From NCBI GenBank assembly GCA_905235165.1, contig CAJOKK010000017.1, forward strand, positions 1 to 14,618: a stretch of 14,618 nt of DNA. The letters are read 5' to 3'. A model generated the notes under the pieces. It did not search any database. It was not told the origin of the DNA and saw only the letters and a list, made by a program, of their open reading frames with translations. Position 1 is the first letter of the stretch. Every line of letters begins with the position of its first letter. Source of the DNA: an uncultured Atopobiaceae bacterium (lineage in GTDB: Bacteria; Actinomycetota; Coriobacteriia; Coriobacteriales; Atopobiaceae). This document shows, in pieces, positions 1 through 6,946 of the stretch. The position numbers were made by a program, and so were the translations under genes.

Positions 1-434
1 TCACCCCCAAGCAGGGAGCTTCCGTCCGTGGTGATGAGGTCACAATCCACCAGCTGGTCGAGCACGGGGTTTGTCGTTGGGTCAATCCAAACCTCCTTGC
101 CATCACGACCGATACCGATAGTGAGACGGCCGCCCTCATAGTGCCTGATTTGCGGATGCACGCTATCACCGTAGGTCTGCCAAGCGGTGTCAAGGTGGCA
201 GCAGAAGCCGAGGGTCGGAAGGTCTTCGCAACCCTCGCTTGCCGGCCAGTGGGCCGTGACGTAGGCATGCTCATCAACCTGCACGTCCTCGGCACCCAAC
301 TCCTCAAGGTCAGCGGAAACGACGCGGGCAATATCGAACTGCTCGGGTGTCGAGGGCACCTGCTCAGCCCTCAGCGGGTCCGACTGCGAAGGAATCTCGC
401 AATACCTGATAAAGCGGTCGACCACGTCGCTCAT
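1..434 (-). CDS. pepT: Peptidase T (tripeptide aminopeptidase), N-terminal part, cut by the window edge
   Basis: The reverse strand reads open for about 144 codons from an ATG at 434 to the window edge, so the C-terminal two thirds are missing. The peptide has the layout of the M20-family tripeptidase PepT: an N-terminal helix (VVDRFIRYCEIPSQSD), a conserved STPEQFDIARVV segment, and the metal-binding motif C-H-L-D-T, with His80 and Asp82 close to the zinc-ligand His and Asp of Escherichia coli PepT. A later LITTDGSSLLGG stretch (residues about 131-142) matches the region just before the next catalytic Asp in this family. The enzyme removes the N-terminal residue from tripeptides in the cytoplasm. 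An AGAGGGG sequence 8 bases upstream supports the start. The gene lies downstream of rpsA beyond a strong terminator, so it probably has its own promoter; a TATACC -10-like hexamer is present at 455-460. Identification is from remembered family sequence. Confidence 0.88.
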   Translation of the reverse strand, partial: MSDVVDRFIRYCEIPSQSDPLRAEQVPSTPEQFDIARVVSADLEELGAEDVQVDEHAYVTAHWPASEGCEDLPTLGFCCHLDTAWQTYGDSVHPQIRHYEGGRLTIGIGRDGKEVWIDPTTNPVLDQLVDCDLITTDGSSLLGG

Positions 435-463
435 GCCTCTGTCCCCTCTCGGTAGGTATACAG

Positions 464-489
464 AAAAGGGGTCGCCCGAAGGCGACCCC
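464..489 (-). terminator. Rho-independent terminator of rpsA
   Basis: Read on the minus strand, a perfect 9-bp GC-rich stem (GGGGTCGCC / GGCGACCCC) encloses a TTCG tetraloop and is followed directly by TTTTC. It sits 23 bases past the rpsA stop codon, so it should end the rpsA transcript before pepT. Confidence 0.93.
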
Positions 490-512
490 CACAAGTCAAT
501 CAAAGCGAGTGC

Positions 513-1742
513 TTACTCAGCGCTCTCCTCAGCCGTAGCCTCGGTGGCCTCAACGGCCTCCTCGACAGCCTCGACGGTCTCCTCAGCCTCAACGGCCTCG
601 CCCTCGGGGGTGTCCATCGGCTTGACCTCGACCTCGATGCCCAGGGTCTCGGCAGCAGCCTTCATGGACAGGGAGATACGACGACGGTCGAGGTCGATCT
701 CCATGACCTTGACGCGGACGACGTCGCCCACAGCGCAGACCTGCGCGGGAGCGTCGACGTGCTGGCGGGCCATCTCGGAGATGTGCACCAGGCCCTCAAC
801 GCCATCGCCGAGGTCGACGAAGGCACCGAAGGTGACGAGCTTGGTGACGGTACCCTCGACGATGGCGTCAACGGGGTACTTCTTGACGAGCGAACGCCAA
901 GGATCCTCGGTGGTCTGCTTGAGACCGAGGGAGATGCGCTCGCGGTTGAGATCGACGTCGAGCACCTGAACCTCGACCTCCTGGCCGACCTTGACGACCT
1001 CGGAGGGGTGGTTGACGTGGTTCCAGGAGAGCTCGGAGATGTGGATCAGGCCGTCGATGCCGCCCAGGTCCACGAAGGCACCGAAGTCCACGATGGAGGA
1101 CACGACGCCCTTGAGGCGCATACCAGGCTGAAGCTGCGAGAGAATCTCGGAGCGCTCGGCCTTGCGGGCCTCCTCGAGCACGACGCGACGGGAGAGGACG
1201 ACGTTGTTGCGGTTGCGGTCCATCTCGATGACGCGGGCCTCGATGCGGGTGCCCATGTATGCGGAGAGATCCTTGACGCGACGAAGGTCGACGAGGGAAG
1301 CGGGGAGGAAGCCACGGAGGCCGATGTCGAGGATAAGACCACCCTTGACGACCTCGATAACCTCACCCTCAACGTTCTCGCCAGCGTTGAACTTCTCCTC
1401 AACGCGGTTCCAGGCACGCTCGTACTCAGCACGCTTCTTGGAGAGAATCAGGCGACCCTCCTTGTCCTCCTTCTGGAGAACCAGAGCCTCGATCTCGTCC
1501 TGCAGGTTCACGATCTCGGTCGGATCGATGTCCTTGCGGATGGAGAGCTCGCGGGAGGGAATGACACCCTCAGACTTGAAGCCGATGTCAAGCAGGACCT
1601 CATCATGCTCGATCTTGACGACGGTGCCCGTCACCAGGTCGCCCTCATCGAAAGCCGTGATCGTGCCGTCGATGAGCTGGTTCATCTCCTCATCTGAAAC
1701 GTCATCCAGAGAGAAGATGGACGAGTTCTGAATCTCACTCAA
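513..1742 (-). CDS. rpsA: 30S ribosomal protein S1
   Basis: The 409-residue product contains four S1/OB-fold RNA-binding repeats, at about residues 34-103, 121-187, 206-275 and 292-361. Repeats 3 and 4 carry the classic pattern V-x-x-I/L-V-x-F-G-A-F-V-D-L with G-L-I/V-H-I-S-E. A low-complexity acidic Glu/Ala/Val tail follows (about 369-409). Four repeats plus an acidic tail is the usual actinobacterial form, shorter than the six-repeat E. coli protein. S1 binds mRNA on the small ribosomal subunit and helps translation initiation. An ATG at 1781 would add 13 residues (start MFDRGPVFERG) that do not look like the family. A GAAAGGGG ribosome binding site 7 bases before a TTG codon at 1740-1742 gives the start LSEIQNSS, read as MSEIQNSS, which I prefer. 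The upstream ATG cannot be excluded from sequence alone. Confidence 0.95.
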   Translation of the reverse strand: MSEIQNSSIFSLDDVSDEEMNQLIDGTITAFDEGDLVTGTVVKIEHDEVLLDIGFKSEGVIPSRELSIRKDIDPTEIVNLQDEIEALVLQKEDKEGRLILSKKRAEYERAWNRVEEKFNAGENVEGEVIEVVKGGLILDIGLRGFLPASLVDLRRVKDLSAYMGTRIEARVIEMDRNRNNVVLSRRVVLEEARKAERSEILSQLQPGMRLKGVVSSIVDFGAFVDLGGIDGLIHISELSWNHVNHPSEVVKVGQEVEVQVLDVDLNRERISLGLKQTTEDPWRSLVKKYPVDAIVEGTVTKLVTFGAFVDLGDGVEGLVHISEMARQHVDAPAQVCAVGDVVRVKVMEIDLDRRRISLSMKAAAETLGIEVEVKPMDTPEGEAVEAEETVEAVEEAVEATEATAEESAE

Positions 1743-1762
1743 AGGTGGACCCCTTTCGAAAA

Positions 1763-1785
1763 CGGGGCCCCGATCAAACATGATC
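1763..1785 (-). repeat. Adjacent inverted repeats in the rpsA leader
   Basis: A perfect 10-bp palindrome, CGGGGCCCCG (1763-1772), abuts and shares a base with a second inverted repeat, GATCA-AACA-TGATC (1772-1785). Both lie immediately upstream of the rpsA ribosome binding site and would be in the mRNA leader if transcription starts further upstream. In E. coli, S1 represses its own translation through leader structure, so a regulatory role is possible here, but that is inference. Confidence 0.45.
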
Positions 1786-1889
1786 GCTGCCTGGAGCGCT
1801 CGGCGCAGAGCCTTGTCGCGGTTGGAAACTTACATGCTTTTCGGGGGCCGACAGATACATTACATGAGCCCTCTGCCCATGCGTTGATA

Positions 1890-1918
1890 ACAATAGCTGT
1901 TTTTTCCTTGCTTTTCTA
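1890..1918 (-). promoter_or_regulatory. Candidate rpsA promoter
   Basis: On the minus strand TAGAAA (1918-1913; four of six matches to TTGACA) is separated by exactly 17 bases from TATTGT (1895-1890; four of six matches to TATAAT). It lies in the only AT-rich part of the divergent region and would give an rpsA leader of roughly 140 bases. The assignment rests on weak hexamers and position only. Confidence 0.3.
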
Positions 1919-2085
1919 GAAATTTTTGGGAACCCCACAAGGCTCCTCCGCAGGTACAACACAAAACCAGCAAGGGGCGAATACAAGACCGCTTGCGAGA
2001 TGGCACGCCCGCCACGCGAAGGCTCAGCCCTCTCACGCGCTATTCTGAGTCTGTATGCTGACACATCGCCGGTAGGAAGGACACC

Positions 2086-3270
2086 ATGAACAAACGCGTA
2101 TTTGTCATCGTTCTCGACAGCTTTGGCATCGGAGAAGAGCCCGATGCGGCTGCCTGGGGTGACGAAGGCTCGAACACGCTCTGTGCATGCGCCACGAGCT
2201 CGTTCTTCGACATTCCCAATCTTACCCAACTTGGCCTCTGCAACATTGAGGGCGCACTTGACTCGGTGTACGAGAACGACCTTGCCCCGCACCCCTCTCC
2301 CACCGGCGCCTTCGCCCGCATGCAGGAGGAGAGCCAGGGCAAGGACAGCACCGTCGGCCACTGGGAGATGGCGGGCGTCATCTCGCCGCGCCCCTTCCCC
2401 ACCTATCCCGAGGGCTTCCCTCCCGAGGTCATCGAGCCCTTTGAGGAGGCTTGTGGGCGCAAGGTCATCTGCAACCTCCCCTACTCGGGCACCGACGTCA
2501 TCCGTGACTACGGCAAGGAGCAGGTTGAGACGGGGGCGCTAATCGTCTACACCTCCGGCGACAGCGTCTTCCAGATTGCCGCGCATGAGGACGTCGTGCC
2601 TCCCGAGCAGCTCTACGAGTACTGCCGCATCGCCCGCGCGCAGCTCAAGGGCGACCATGCCGTTGGCCGCGTCATCGCGCGCCCCTTCGAGGGCGAGTGG
2701 CCCTTCACGCGCACGAGCCGTCGTCACGACTTCTCGCTCGAGCCCACGGGCACCACCATGCTCGACGCCCTCAAGGAGCAGGGCTTCGACGTGCTCAGCG
2801 TGGGCAAGATCTACGACCTCTTTGCCGGTCGCGGCACGACCGACCACATTCTCACGTCCAACAACGCCGACGGTATCGAGAAGACCCTCGCCTGGATGGA
2901 CCGCGACTTCAACGGCCTGTGCTACACCAACCTGGTCGACACCGACATGATCTACGGCCATCGCAACGACGTGGACGGCTATGCCAAGGCCATCAGCTAC
3001 TTCGACGCCAAGCTGCCCGAGCTTCTCGCCAAGCTGCGCGACGACGACCTGCTGATGATCACGGCTGACCACGGCTGCGACCCGGTTACCCCCTCGACCG
3101 ACCACAGCCGCGAGTATGTGCCCTGGCTCATCGCCGGACCCAAGGTGAAGGCCGGCGCCGACCTCGCGACCCTTCCCACCTTTGCCGACATCAGCGCGAC
3201 CATCCTCGACTACCTGGGCGCCAAGCCGCTCAGCGTGGGAACCAGCAGGCTCAGCCAGATCATCCAGTAA
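2086..3270 (+). CDS. deoB: Phosphopentomutase
   Basis: DeoB interconverts ribose-1-phosphate or 2-deoxyribose-1-phosphate with the 5-phosphates, linking nucleoside phosphorolysis to central carbon metabolism in the cytoplasm. The 394-residue protein has the full alkaline-phosphatase-superfamily layout and a normal DeoB length. The N-terminal VIVLDSFGIG places metal-ligand Asp11. DSTVGHWEM contains Thr89, the residue that is phosphorylated in characterised bacterial enzymes. NLVDTDMIYGHRND supplies Asp287 and His292, ITADHG supplies Asp328 and His329, and TDHSREYVP supplies His340. All expected manganese ligands therefore appear intact. The start ATG is preceded by AGGAAGGA. It is the first gene of the rightward nucleoside locus, with deoD only 58 bases downstream and no convincing terminator between them, so the two are probably co-transcribed. 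Confidence 0.97.
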   Translation: MNKRVFVIVLDSFGIGEEPDAAAWGDEGSNTLCACATSSFFDIPNLTQLGLCNIEGALDSVYENDLAPHPSPTGAFARMQEESQGKDSTVGHWEMAGVISPRPFPTYPEGFPPEVIEPFEEACGRKVICNLPYSGTDVIRDYGKEQVETGALIVYTSGDSVFQIAAHEDVVPPEQLYEYCRIARAQLKGDHAVGRVIARPFEGEWPFTRTSRRHDFSLEPTGTTMLDALKEQGFDVLSVGKIYDLFAGRGTTDHILTSNNADGIEKTLAWMDRDFNGLCYTNLVDTDMIYGHRNDVDGYAKAISYFDAKLPELLAKLRDDDLLMITADHGCDPVTPSTDHSREYVPWLIAGPKVKAGADLATLPTFADISATILDYLGAKPLSVGTSRLSQIIQ

Positions 3271-3328
3271 GTAAGCAACGACAGGCCACAAGGCCTTCGC
3301 TTGCGAGCAGCAGTCGAAAGGAGCATGT

Positions 3329-4036
3329 ATGTCAACACCCCATATCGAAGCCGAGAAGGGCCAGATTGCTCGCACCGTCCTGATGCCGGGCGACCCCCTG
3401 CGTGCCAAGTACGTTGCCGAGACCTATCTCGAGAACCCCGTGCAGTTCAACTCGATTCGCAATATGTTCGGCTTCACCGGCACCTACAAGGGCCACGAGG
3501 TTTCCGTCATGGGCTCCGGCATGGGCATGCCCTCCATCGCCATCTACAGCTACGAGCTCTACCACTTCTATGACGTTGACACCATCATCCGCATCGGCAC
3601 CGCTGGTGGCCTCGGCGCCGGCGTGAAGCTGCGCGACGTCGTCATCGCCCAGGGCGCCTGCACCAACTCGAACTTTGCCCACCAGTACGGCATGCCGGGC
3701 ACCATCGCCCCCATCGGCGACTTCAAGCTGATCCAGGCCGCCGTGGCCGCCGCCGAGAAGCTCGGCGTCTCCTATCGCGTGGGCAACCTGCTCTCCAGCG
3801 ACACCTTCTATGGCCCGATGGAACAGCTGGAGTCCTGGACCAAGATGGGCGTTCTGGCCACCGAGATGGAGGCAGCGGCGCTCTATCTCAACGCCATGGC
3901 CGCAAACAAGCGCGCCCTCGGCATCATGACCATCTCTGACCTACCGCTCACGGGAGAGAGCCTGCCCGCCAGCGATAGGCAGACGAGCTTTACAGAGATG
4001 ATGGAGATAGCCCTCGAAACGGCAATATCATCATAG
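3329..4036 (+). CDS. deoD: Purine nucleoside phosphorylase, DeoD type (hexameric class)
   Basis: This enzyme cleaves purine (deoxy)ribonucleosides with phosphate to the free base and (deoxy)ribose-1-phosphate, the substrate of the neighbouring DeoB. The 235-residue product begins STPHIEAEKG and has the phosphate-binding MPGDPLRAKY (Arg25), FTGTYKG, IIRIGTAGG (Arg88), the ribose-binding VLATEMEAAALY (Glu179-Glu181) and the base-site segment TISDLPLTGE...SDRQTSF. Asp204 and Arg217 fall at the same numbers as the catalytic Asp and Arg of E. coli PNP. The residue after Asp204 is Leu rather than the His found in the E. coli and Bacillus SDH motif, so base preference might differ slightly. AAGGAG lies 5 bases before the ATG. 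deoB is directly upstream and the nucleoside-binding lipoprotein gene follows after about 120 bases. Confidence 0.96.
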   Translation: MSTPHIEAEKGQIARTVLMPGDPLRAKYVAETYLENPVQFNSIRNMFGFTGTYKGHEVSVMGSGMGMPSIAIYSYELYHFYDVDTIIRIGTAGGLGAGVKLRDVVIAQGACTNSNFAHQYGMPGTIAPIGDFKLIQAAVAAAEKLGVSYRVGNLLSSDTFYGPMEQLESWTKMGVLATEMEAAALYLNAMAANKRALGIMTISDLPLTGESLPASDRQTSFTEMMEIALETAISS

Positions 4037-4040
4037 CTCG

Positions 4041-4057
4041 TATGCCCTAGAGGCATA
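4041..4057. repeat. Inverted repeat after deoD (candidate operator)
   Basis: TATGCC and GGCATA flank a 5-base centre (CTAGA), giving an operator-sized 17-base imperfect palindrome. It starts 5 bases after the deoD stop codon, with no T-tract after it, which argues against an intrinsic terminator. It lies in the promoter/leader region of the binding-protein gene. Confidence 0.4.
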
Positions 4058-4086
4058 AGATGGGTGCGCATTACACTCGGTTCGTT

Positions 4087-4101
4087 GCGAGCGACGCTCG
4101 C
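4087..4101. repeat. 15-base perfect palindrome upstream of the binding-protein gene
   Basis: GCGAGCG and CGCTCGC flank a single central A. It lies about 57 bases before the ATG of the nucleoside-binding lipoprotein gene. It could be an operator or, if transcribed, a leader hairpin. A looser hairpin with GGGG/CCCC pairing follows at 4108-4133, just before the ribosome binding site. No regulator can be named from sequence. Confidence 0.4.
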
Positions 4102-4157
4102 TCAAGAGTGTTGGGGGACACAAGCCCCGGCACACAAGGAATGAGGAGGAGTTGCAC

Positions 4158-5234
4158 ATGATCAACAAGAACATCACGCGTCGCGGCTTTGCCGGCGCCC
4201 TGGGCCTCGGTGCCATGGCGGCACTCGCCGGCTGCGGCGGCTCGGGCGGCGAGACGGCTGTCGACGAAGAGCTCAAGGCCACGATGGTCACCGATACCGG
4301 CGGCATTCACGACCAGTCCTTCAACCAGCTCGCCTGGGCCGGTCTTGAGCAGCTCGAGGCTGAGGGTGACTGGAAGGTCGGCTACCTAGAGTCCCATCAG
4401 GAGTCTGACTACGTTACCAACCTCGACAAGGCCGTCGACGACGGTTGCCGCATCATTTGGGGCATCGGCTTTGCCATGGGCGAGGCAATCAACAACGTGG
4501 CCGAGCAGAACCCCGACTGCCAGTTCGCCATCATCGACTCCACCAACGACAGGGACCTGCCGAACCTCATCGGCGTCGTCTTCAGGGCCCAGGAGCCCTC
4601 GTTCGTGGTTGGCTACATTGCCGCCAACATGAGCTCGAGCGGCAAGGTCGGCTTCGTCGGCGGCATGAAGTCCGAGCTCATCGACCAGTTTGAGTACGGC
4701 TACTACGCTGGCATCGAGTATGCCAACAAGAAGAAGGGCCTCAAGGTCACCTACCAGGGCCAGTACGCAGAGTCCTTCACCGACTCCGCCAAGGGCAAGT
4801 CCATCGCCCAGAAGATGATCCAGGACGGCTGCGACGTCCTGTTCCACGCCGCTGGCGGCACGGGCGTCGGCATGCTTGACGCCTGCAAGGAGGCCGGCGT
4901 CAAGAGTATCGGCGTCGACCAGGACCAGTCGCTCGTCCGCACCGACGACAAGTCCATCATCACCTCCGCCCTCAAGCGCGTTGATACGGCCGTCGTGAAC
5001 GTCTCGCACGGCGTCGTCGACGGAACCATCGACAGCGGCAGCAACGTCGCGATGGGCGCCACCGAGGGTGCCGTTGGCATTCCCGATAACATCATCCACG
5101 ACGGCGAGACCGAGCCGAGGCTTCCGGACGCTCTCTACGACGAGGCTCTTGATCTGTTCGAGCAGATCAAGGACGGCACCATCGTGGTTCCGGACAACCA
5201 GGAGAAGTTCAACGAGTTTGTGAAGACGATCTAA
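4158..5234 (+). CDS. BMP-family nucleoside-binding lipoprotein of an ABC importer
   Basis: The product (358 residues from this ATG) is the extracytoplasmic substrate-binding component of a nucleoside ABC transporter, related to the Bmp/PnrA/TmpC family and to Lactococcus BmpA and Bacillus YufN. The N-terminus ITRRGFAGALG has a twin-arginine-like motif (Arg8-Arg9), then a hydrophobic stretch and the lipobox L-A-G-C with Cys26 as the lipidated residue, followed by a Gly/Ser linker. The mature part has the family signature TDTGGIHDQSFNQ (45-57; the Asp and Phe-Asn region contacts nucleoside in PnrA), then FRAQEPSFVVGYIAA, KVGFVGGM, AAGGTGVGML and IGVDQDQ. AGGAGG (4144-4149) lies 8 bases before this ATG. 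A TTG two codons earlier is too close to that site. The next genes encode the matching ATPase and permeases, but a strong terminator separates them. Confidence 0.93.
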   Translation: MINKNITRRGFAGALGLGAMAALAGCGGSGGETAVDEELKATMVTDTGGIHDQSFNQLAWAGLEQLEAEGDWKVGYLESHQESDYVTNLDKAVDDGCRIIWGIGFAMGEAINNVAEQNPDCQFAIIDSTNDRDLPNLIGVVFRAQEPSFVVGYIAANMSSSGKVGFVGGMKSELIDQFEYGYYAGIEYANKKKGLKVTYQGQYAESFTDSAKGKSIAQKMIQDGCDVLFHAAGGTGVGMLDACKEAGVKSIGVDQDQSLVRTDDKSIITSALKRVDTAVVNVSHGVVDGTIDSGSNVAMGATEGAVGIPDNIIHDGETEPRLPDALYDEALDLFEQIKDGTIVVPDNQEKFNEFVKTI

Positions 5235-5265
5235 GTCCAAGCGAACTGAGGCACTGCCTTGAAAC

Positions 5266-5294
5266 AGGCGACCGGCATAACGTGCCGGTCGCCT
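5266..5294 (+). terminator. Intrinsic terminator after the binding-protein gene
   Basis: A perfect 12-bp stem (AGGCGACCGGCA / TGCCGGTCGCCT) with a 5-base loop begins about 30 bases after the stop codon and is followed by the T-rich run TGTTGTTG. It lies inside the transporter gene set, between the binding protein and the ATPase, so it may act as full or partial termination. Confidence 0.85.
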
Positions 5295-5354
5295 TGTTGT
5301 TGAGGCGCACAAACCCCGGCTTGTTGCCGCGAGCAGAAAAAGTGGCCATCTAGC

Positions 5355-5383
5355 GCGTCAATCCCCAAGGCGTCACGTATTAT
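5355..5383 (+). promoter_or_regulatory. Candidate promoter of the ATPase-permease operon
   Basis: TATTAT at 5378-5383 is a five-of-six match to the -10 consensus and lies 33 bases before the GTG start. The hexamer 17 bases upstream, GCGTCA, is a poor -35 (three of six), so an activator or an alternative sigma contact may be needed. The same hexamer recurs as a direct repeat (5355-5360 and 5370-5375). The upstream terminator makes a promoter here likely on positional grounds. Confidence 0.45.
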
Positions 5384-5416
5384 TTTGTCCAGCGAAACCA
5401 TAAAAGGAGGTGGCTC

Positions 5417-6946
5417 GTGGAAGTTAGTCCGGAGTATGCGGTGCAAATGCACGGCATCCTAAAGACCTTTGGCACGTTCACGGCCCTCGACTACGTAGAC
5501 CTCGATGTCAAGAAGCAGACGGTCCACGCAATCCTGGGAGAGAATGGAGCGGGCAAGACGACGCTCATGAACGTCCTGTACGGTCTCTATCAGGCAGAGG
5601 GCGGCGATATTTACCTGAATGGCAAAAAGGCGACTATTGCCACGCCCACCGATGCCATCAAGCACGGCATCGGCATGGTCCATCAGCACTTCATGCTGGT
5701 AGAGAACTTCACCGTAACCGAAAACATCATCTTGGGCGATGAGGTATGCGGCACGGCCGGTATTCTCGACATGAACAAGGCACGCAAAGACGTTCTTGAC
5801 CTCGTGAGCGAGTACGGCTTTGAGGTCGACCCCGATGCCAAGATCCAGGACATCACCGTCGGCATGCAGCAGCGCGTTGAGATTCTCAAGGCCCTCTATC
5901 GCGGTGCCGAGATCCTCATCCTCGACGAGCCCACCGCCGTACTCACCCCGCAAGAGATCGACAAGCTGATCGAGATCATGCACAACCTGATCGAGCGCGG
6001 CAAGACGATCATCATCATCACCCACAAGCTGCGCGAGATCATGCAGTCTGCCGACGAGTGCTCCATCATCCGTCGCGGCGTCTACATGGGCACCGTCAAC
6101 GTCAAGGAGACGAGCGAGACCGAGCTCGCGTCCCTGATGGTCGGACGCAGCGTCAACCTTACCGTCGACAAGACTCCCGCCAAGCCCGGTGACGTCGTTC
6201 TCTCCATCAAGGACCTCTCCGTGAAGGACGAGCGTGAGATCGAGCAGGTACGCGGCCTCAACCTCGAGGTGCGCGCCGGAGAGATCGTGGGCATCGCAGG
6301 CATCGACGGCAATGGCCAGCAGGAGCTTGTTGACGCCATCACCAATCTCGTACCCTCCGAGCGCGGCACCATTACCATCAAGGGAACCGAGATCCAGAAC
6401 ACCTCGCCAAAGACGGCGAGGCTTGCCGGCGTCTCGACCATTCCCTCCGACCGCCAGCGCTGGGGCCTGGTCCTGCCCTTCACCGTAAGCGAGAACATGG
6501 TTCTGGAGCGGCACGAGACCGACGAGTTCGGCAAGGGCTGGCAGCTCGACTACAGCAAGATGGATGAGTTCACCAACGACCTCATCGAGCGCTACGACAT
6601 CCGTCCCAAGGACTGCGCGAACAATCGCATGAGCGGCCTTTCGGGCGGCAACCAGCAGAAGACGATCATCGCTCGCATGATCGCGGCCAACCCCGACCTG
6701 CTCATTGCCTTCCAGCCAACCCGAGGCCTCGATGTCGGCGCTATCGACTTCATGCATCGCGAGCTGATTGCCGCCCGCGATCGCGGAACCGCCATCCTGC
6801 TCATCTCCTTCGAGCTCGATGAGGTCATGGACGTATCCGACACCATCGCGGTCATCTACCACGGCGAAATCGTCAAAACCTTCAAGCAGGGAACCGTGGA
6901 CGAGAACCAACTTGGTCTTCTCATGGCAGGAGGTGAGGCAAAGTGA
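5417..6946 (+). CDS. Nucleoside ABC transporter, double-domain ATP-binding protein
   Basis: This 509-residue protein carries two fused nucleotide-binding domains, as in sugar- and nucleoside-type importers such as Lactococcus NupA or Bacillus YufO. Domain 1 has Walker A GENGAGKTT (41-49), a Q-loop in MVHQHFM, the signature VGMQQR (148-153), Walker B ILILDEPT and switch His203. Domain 2 has a degenerate Walker A (GIDGNGQQE, no Lys-Thr), an intact LSGGNQQK signature (408-415) and a degenerate Walker B ending FQPTRGLD. This asymmetry is typical of the family and leaves one competent ATP site, formed by Walker A of domain 1 with the signature of domain 2. The GTG start has a strong AAGGAGGT site 5 bases upstream. 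The stop codon overlaps the start of the first permease (GTGA), indicating translational coupling. It energises uptake of ligand from the upstream BMP lipoprotein. Confidence 0.95.
   Translation: MEVSPEYAVQMHGILKTFGTFTALDYVDLDVKKQTVHAILGENGAGKTTLMNVLYGLYQAEGGDIYLNGKKATIATPTDAIKHGIGMVHQHFMLVENFTVTENIILGDEVCGTAGILDMNKARKDVLDLVSEYGFEVDPDAKIQDITVGMQQRVEILKALYRGAEILILDEPTAVLTPQEIDKLIEIMHNLIERGKTIIIITHKLREIMQSADECSIIRRGVYMGTVNVKETSETELASLMVGRSVNLTVDKTPAKPGDVVLSIKDLSVKDEREIEQVRGLNLEVRAGEIVGIAGIDGNGQQELVDAITNLVPSERGTITIKGTEIQNTSPKTARLAGVSTIPSDRQRWGLVLPFTVSENMVLERHETDEFGKGWQLDYSKMDEFTNDLIERYDIRPKDCANNRMSGLSGGNQQKTIIARMIAANPDLLIAFQPTRGLDVGAIDFMHRELIAARDRGTAILLISFELDEVMDVSDTIAVIYHGEIVKTFKQGTVDENQLGLLMAGGEAK

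Larger units (their letters stand above)
1743..2085. other. Divergent intergenic region between rpsA and deoB
   Basis: This 343-base stretch must hold the promoters for rpsA (leftward) and deoB (rightward). I see no convincing gene in it: the open frames are short extensions of neighbours with no recognisable protein. It contains an AT-rich block around 1886-1927 in otherwise GC-rich sequence, which is the best place for the rpsA promoter. Two inverted repeats lie next to the rpsA ribosome binding site. For deoB only weak -10-like hexamers are visible (TATTCT at 2041-2046, TATGCT at 2054-2059), and neither has a good -35 partner. The deoB ribosome binding site AGGAAGGA occupies 2074-2081. Confidence 0.7.

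Noticed and set aside
759..1697. A 312-codon plus-strand open frame rich in Asp, Glu, Leu and Val opposite rpsA
   Set aside because: It is entirely antisense to the S1 coding sequence, has no recognisable domain and no fitting start region. It reflects the GC-rich codon bias of rpsA.
1987..1997. GACCGCTTGCG shared between the deoB upstream region and 12954-12964, with related TTGCGAGC at 3301-3308 and TTGCGAG at 4086 onward
   Set aside because: The shared string is only 11 bases, GC-rich, and at different distances from the downstream genes, so chance is the simpler explanation.
3283..3296. AGGCC-ACAA-GGCCT hairpin between deoB and deoD as a terminator
   Set aside because: The stem has only 5 bp and is not followed by a T-tract. 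It is more likely neutral sequence within one transcript.
4037..4157. Possible purine riboswitch before the nucleoside-binding protein gene
   Set aside because: The region is GC-rich and I could not find the conserved purine-riboswitch junction sequences or its two loop motifs. A covariance-model scan would settle it.
4152..4157. TTG start two codons before the ATG of the nucleoside-binding lipoprotein
   Set aside because: The AGGAGG site would be only 2 bases away, too close for initiation. The ATG at 4158 has a normal spacing of 8.
5459..6910. A 483-codon minus-strand open frame opposite the ABC ATPase gene
   Set aside because: The plus strand encodes a full-length ATPase with all motifs. 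The antisense product is low-complexity and matches no family.
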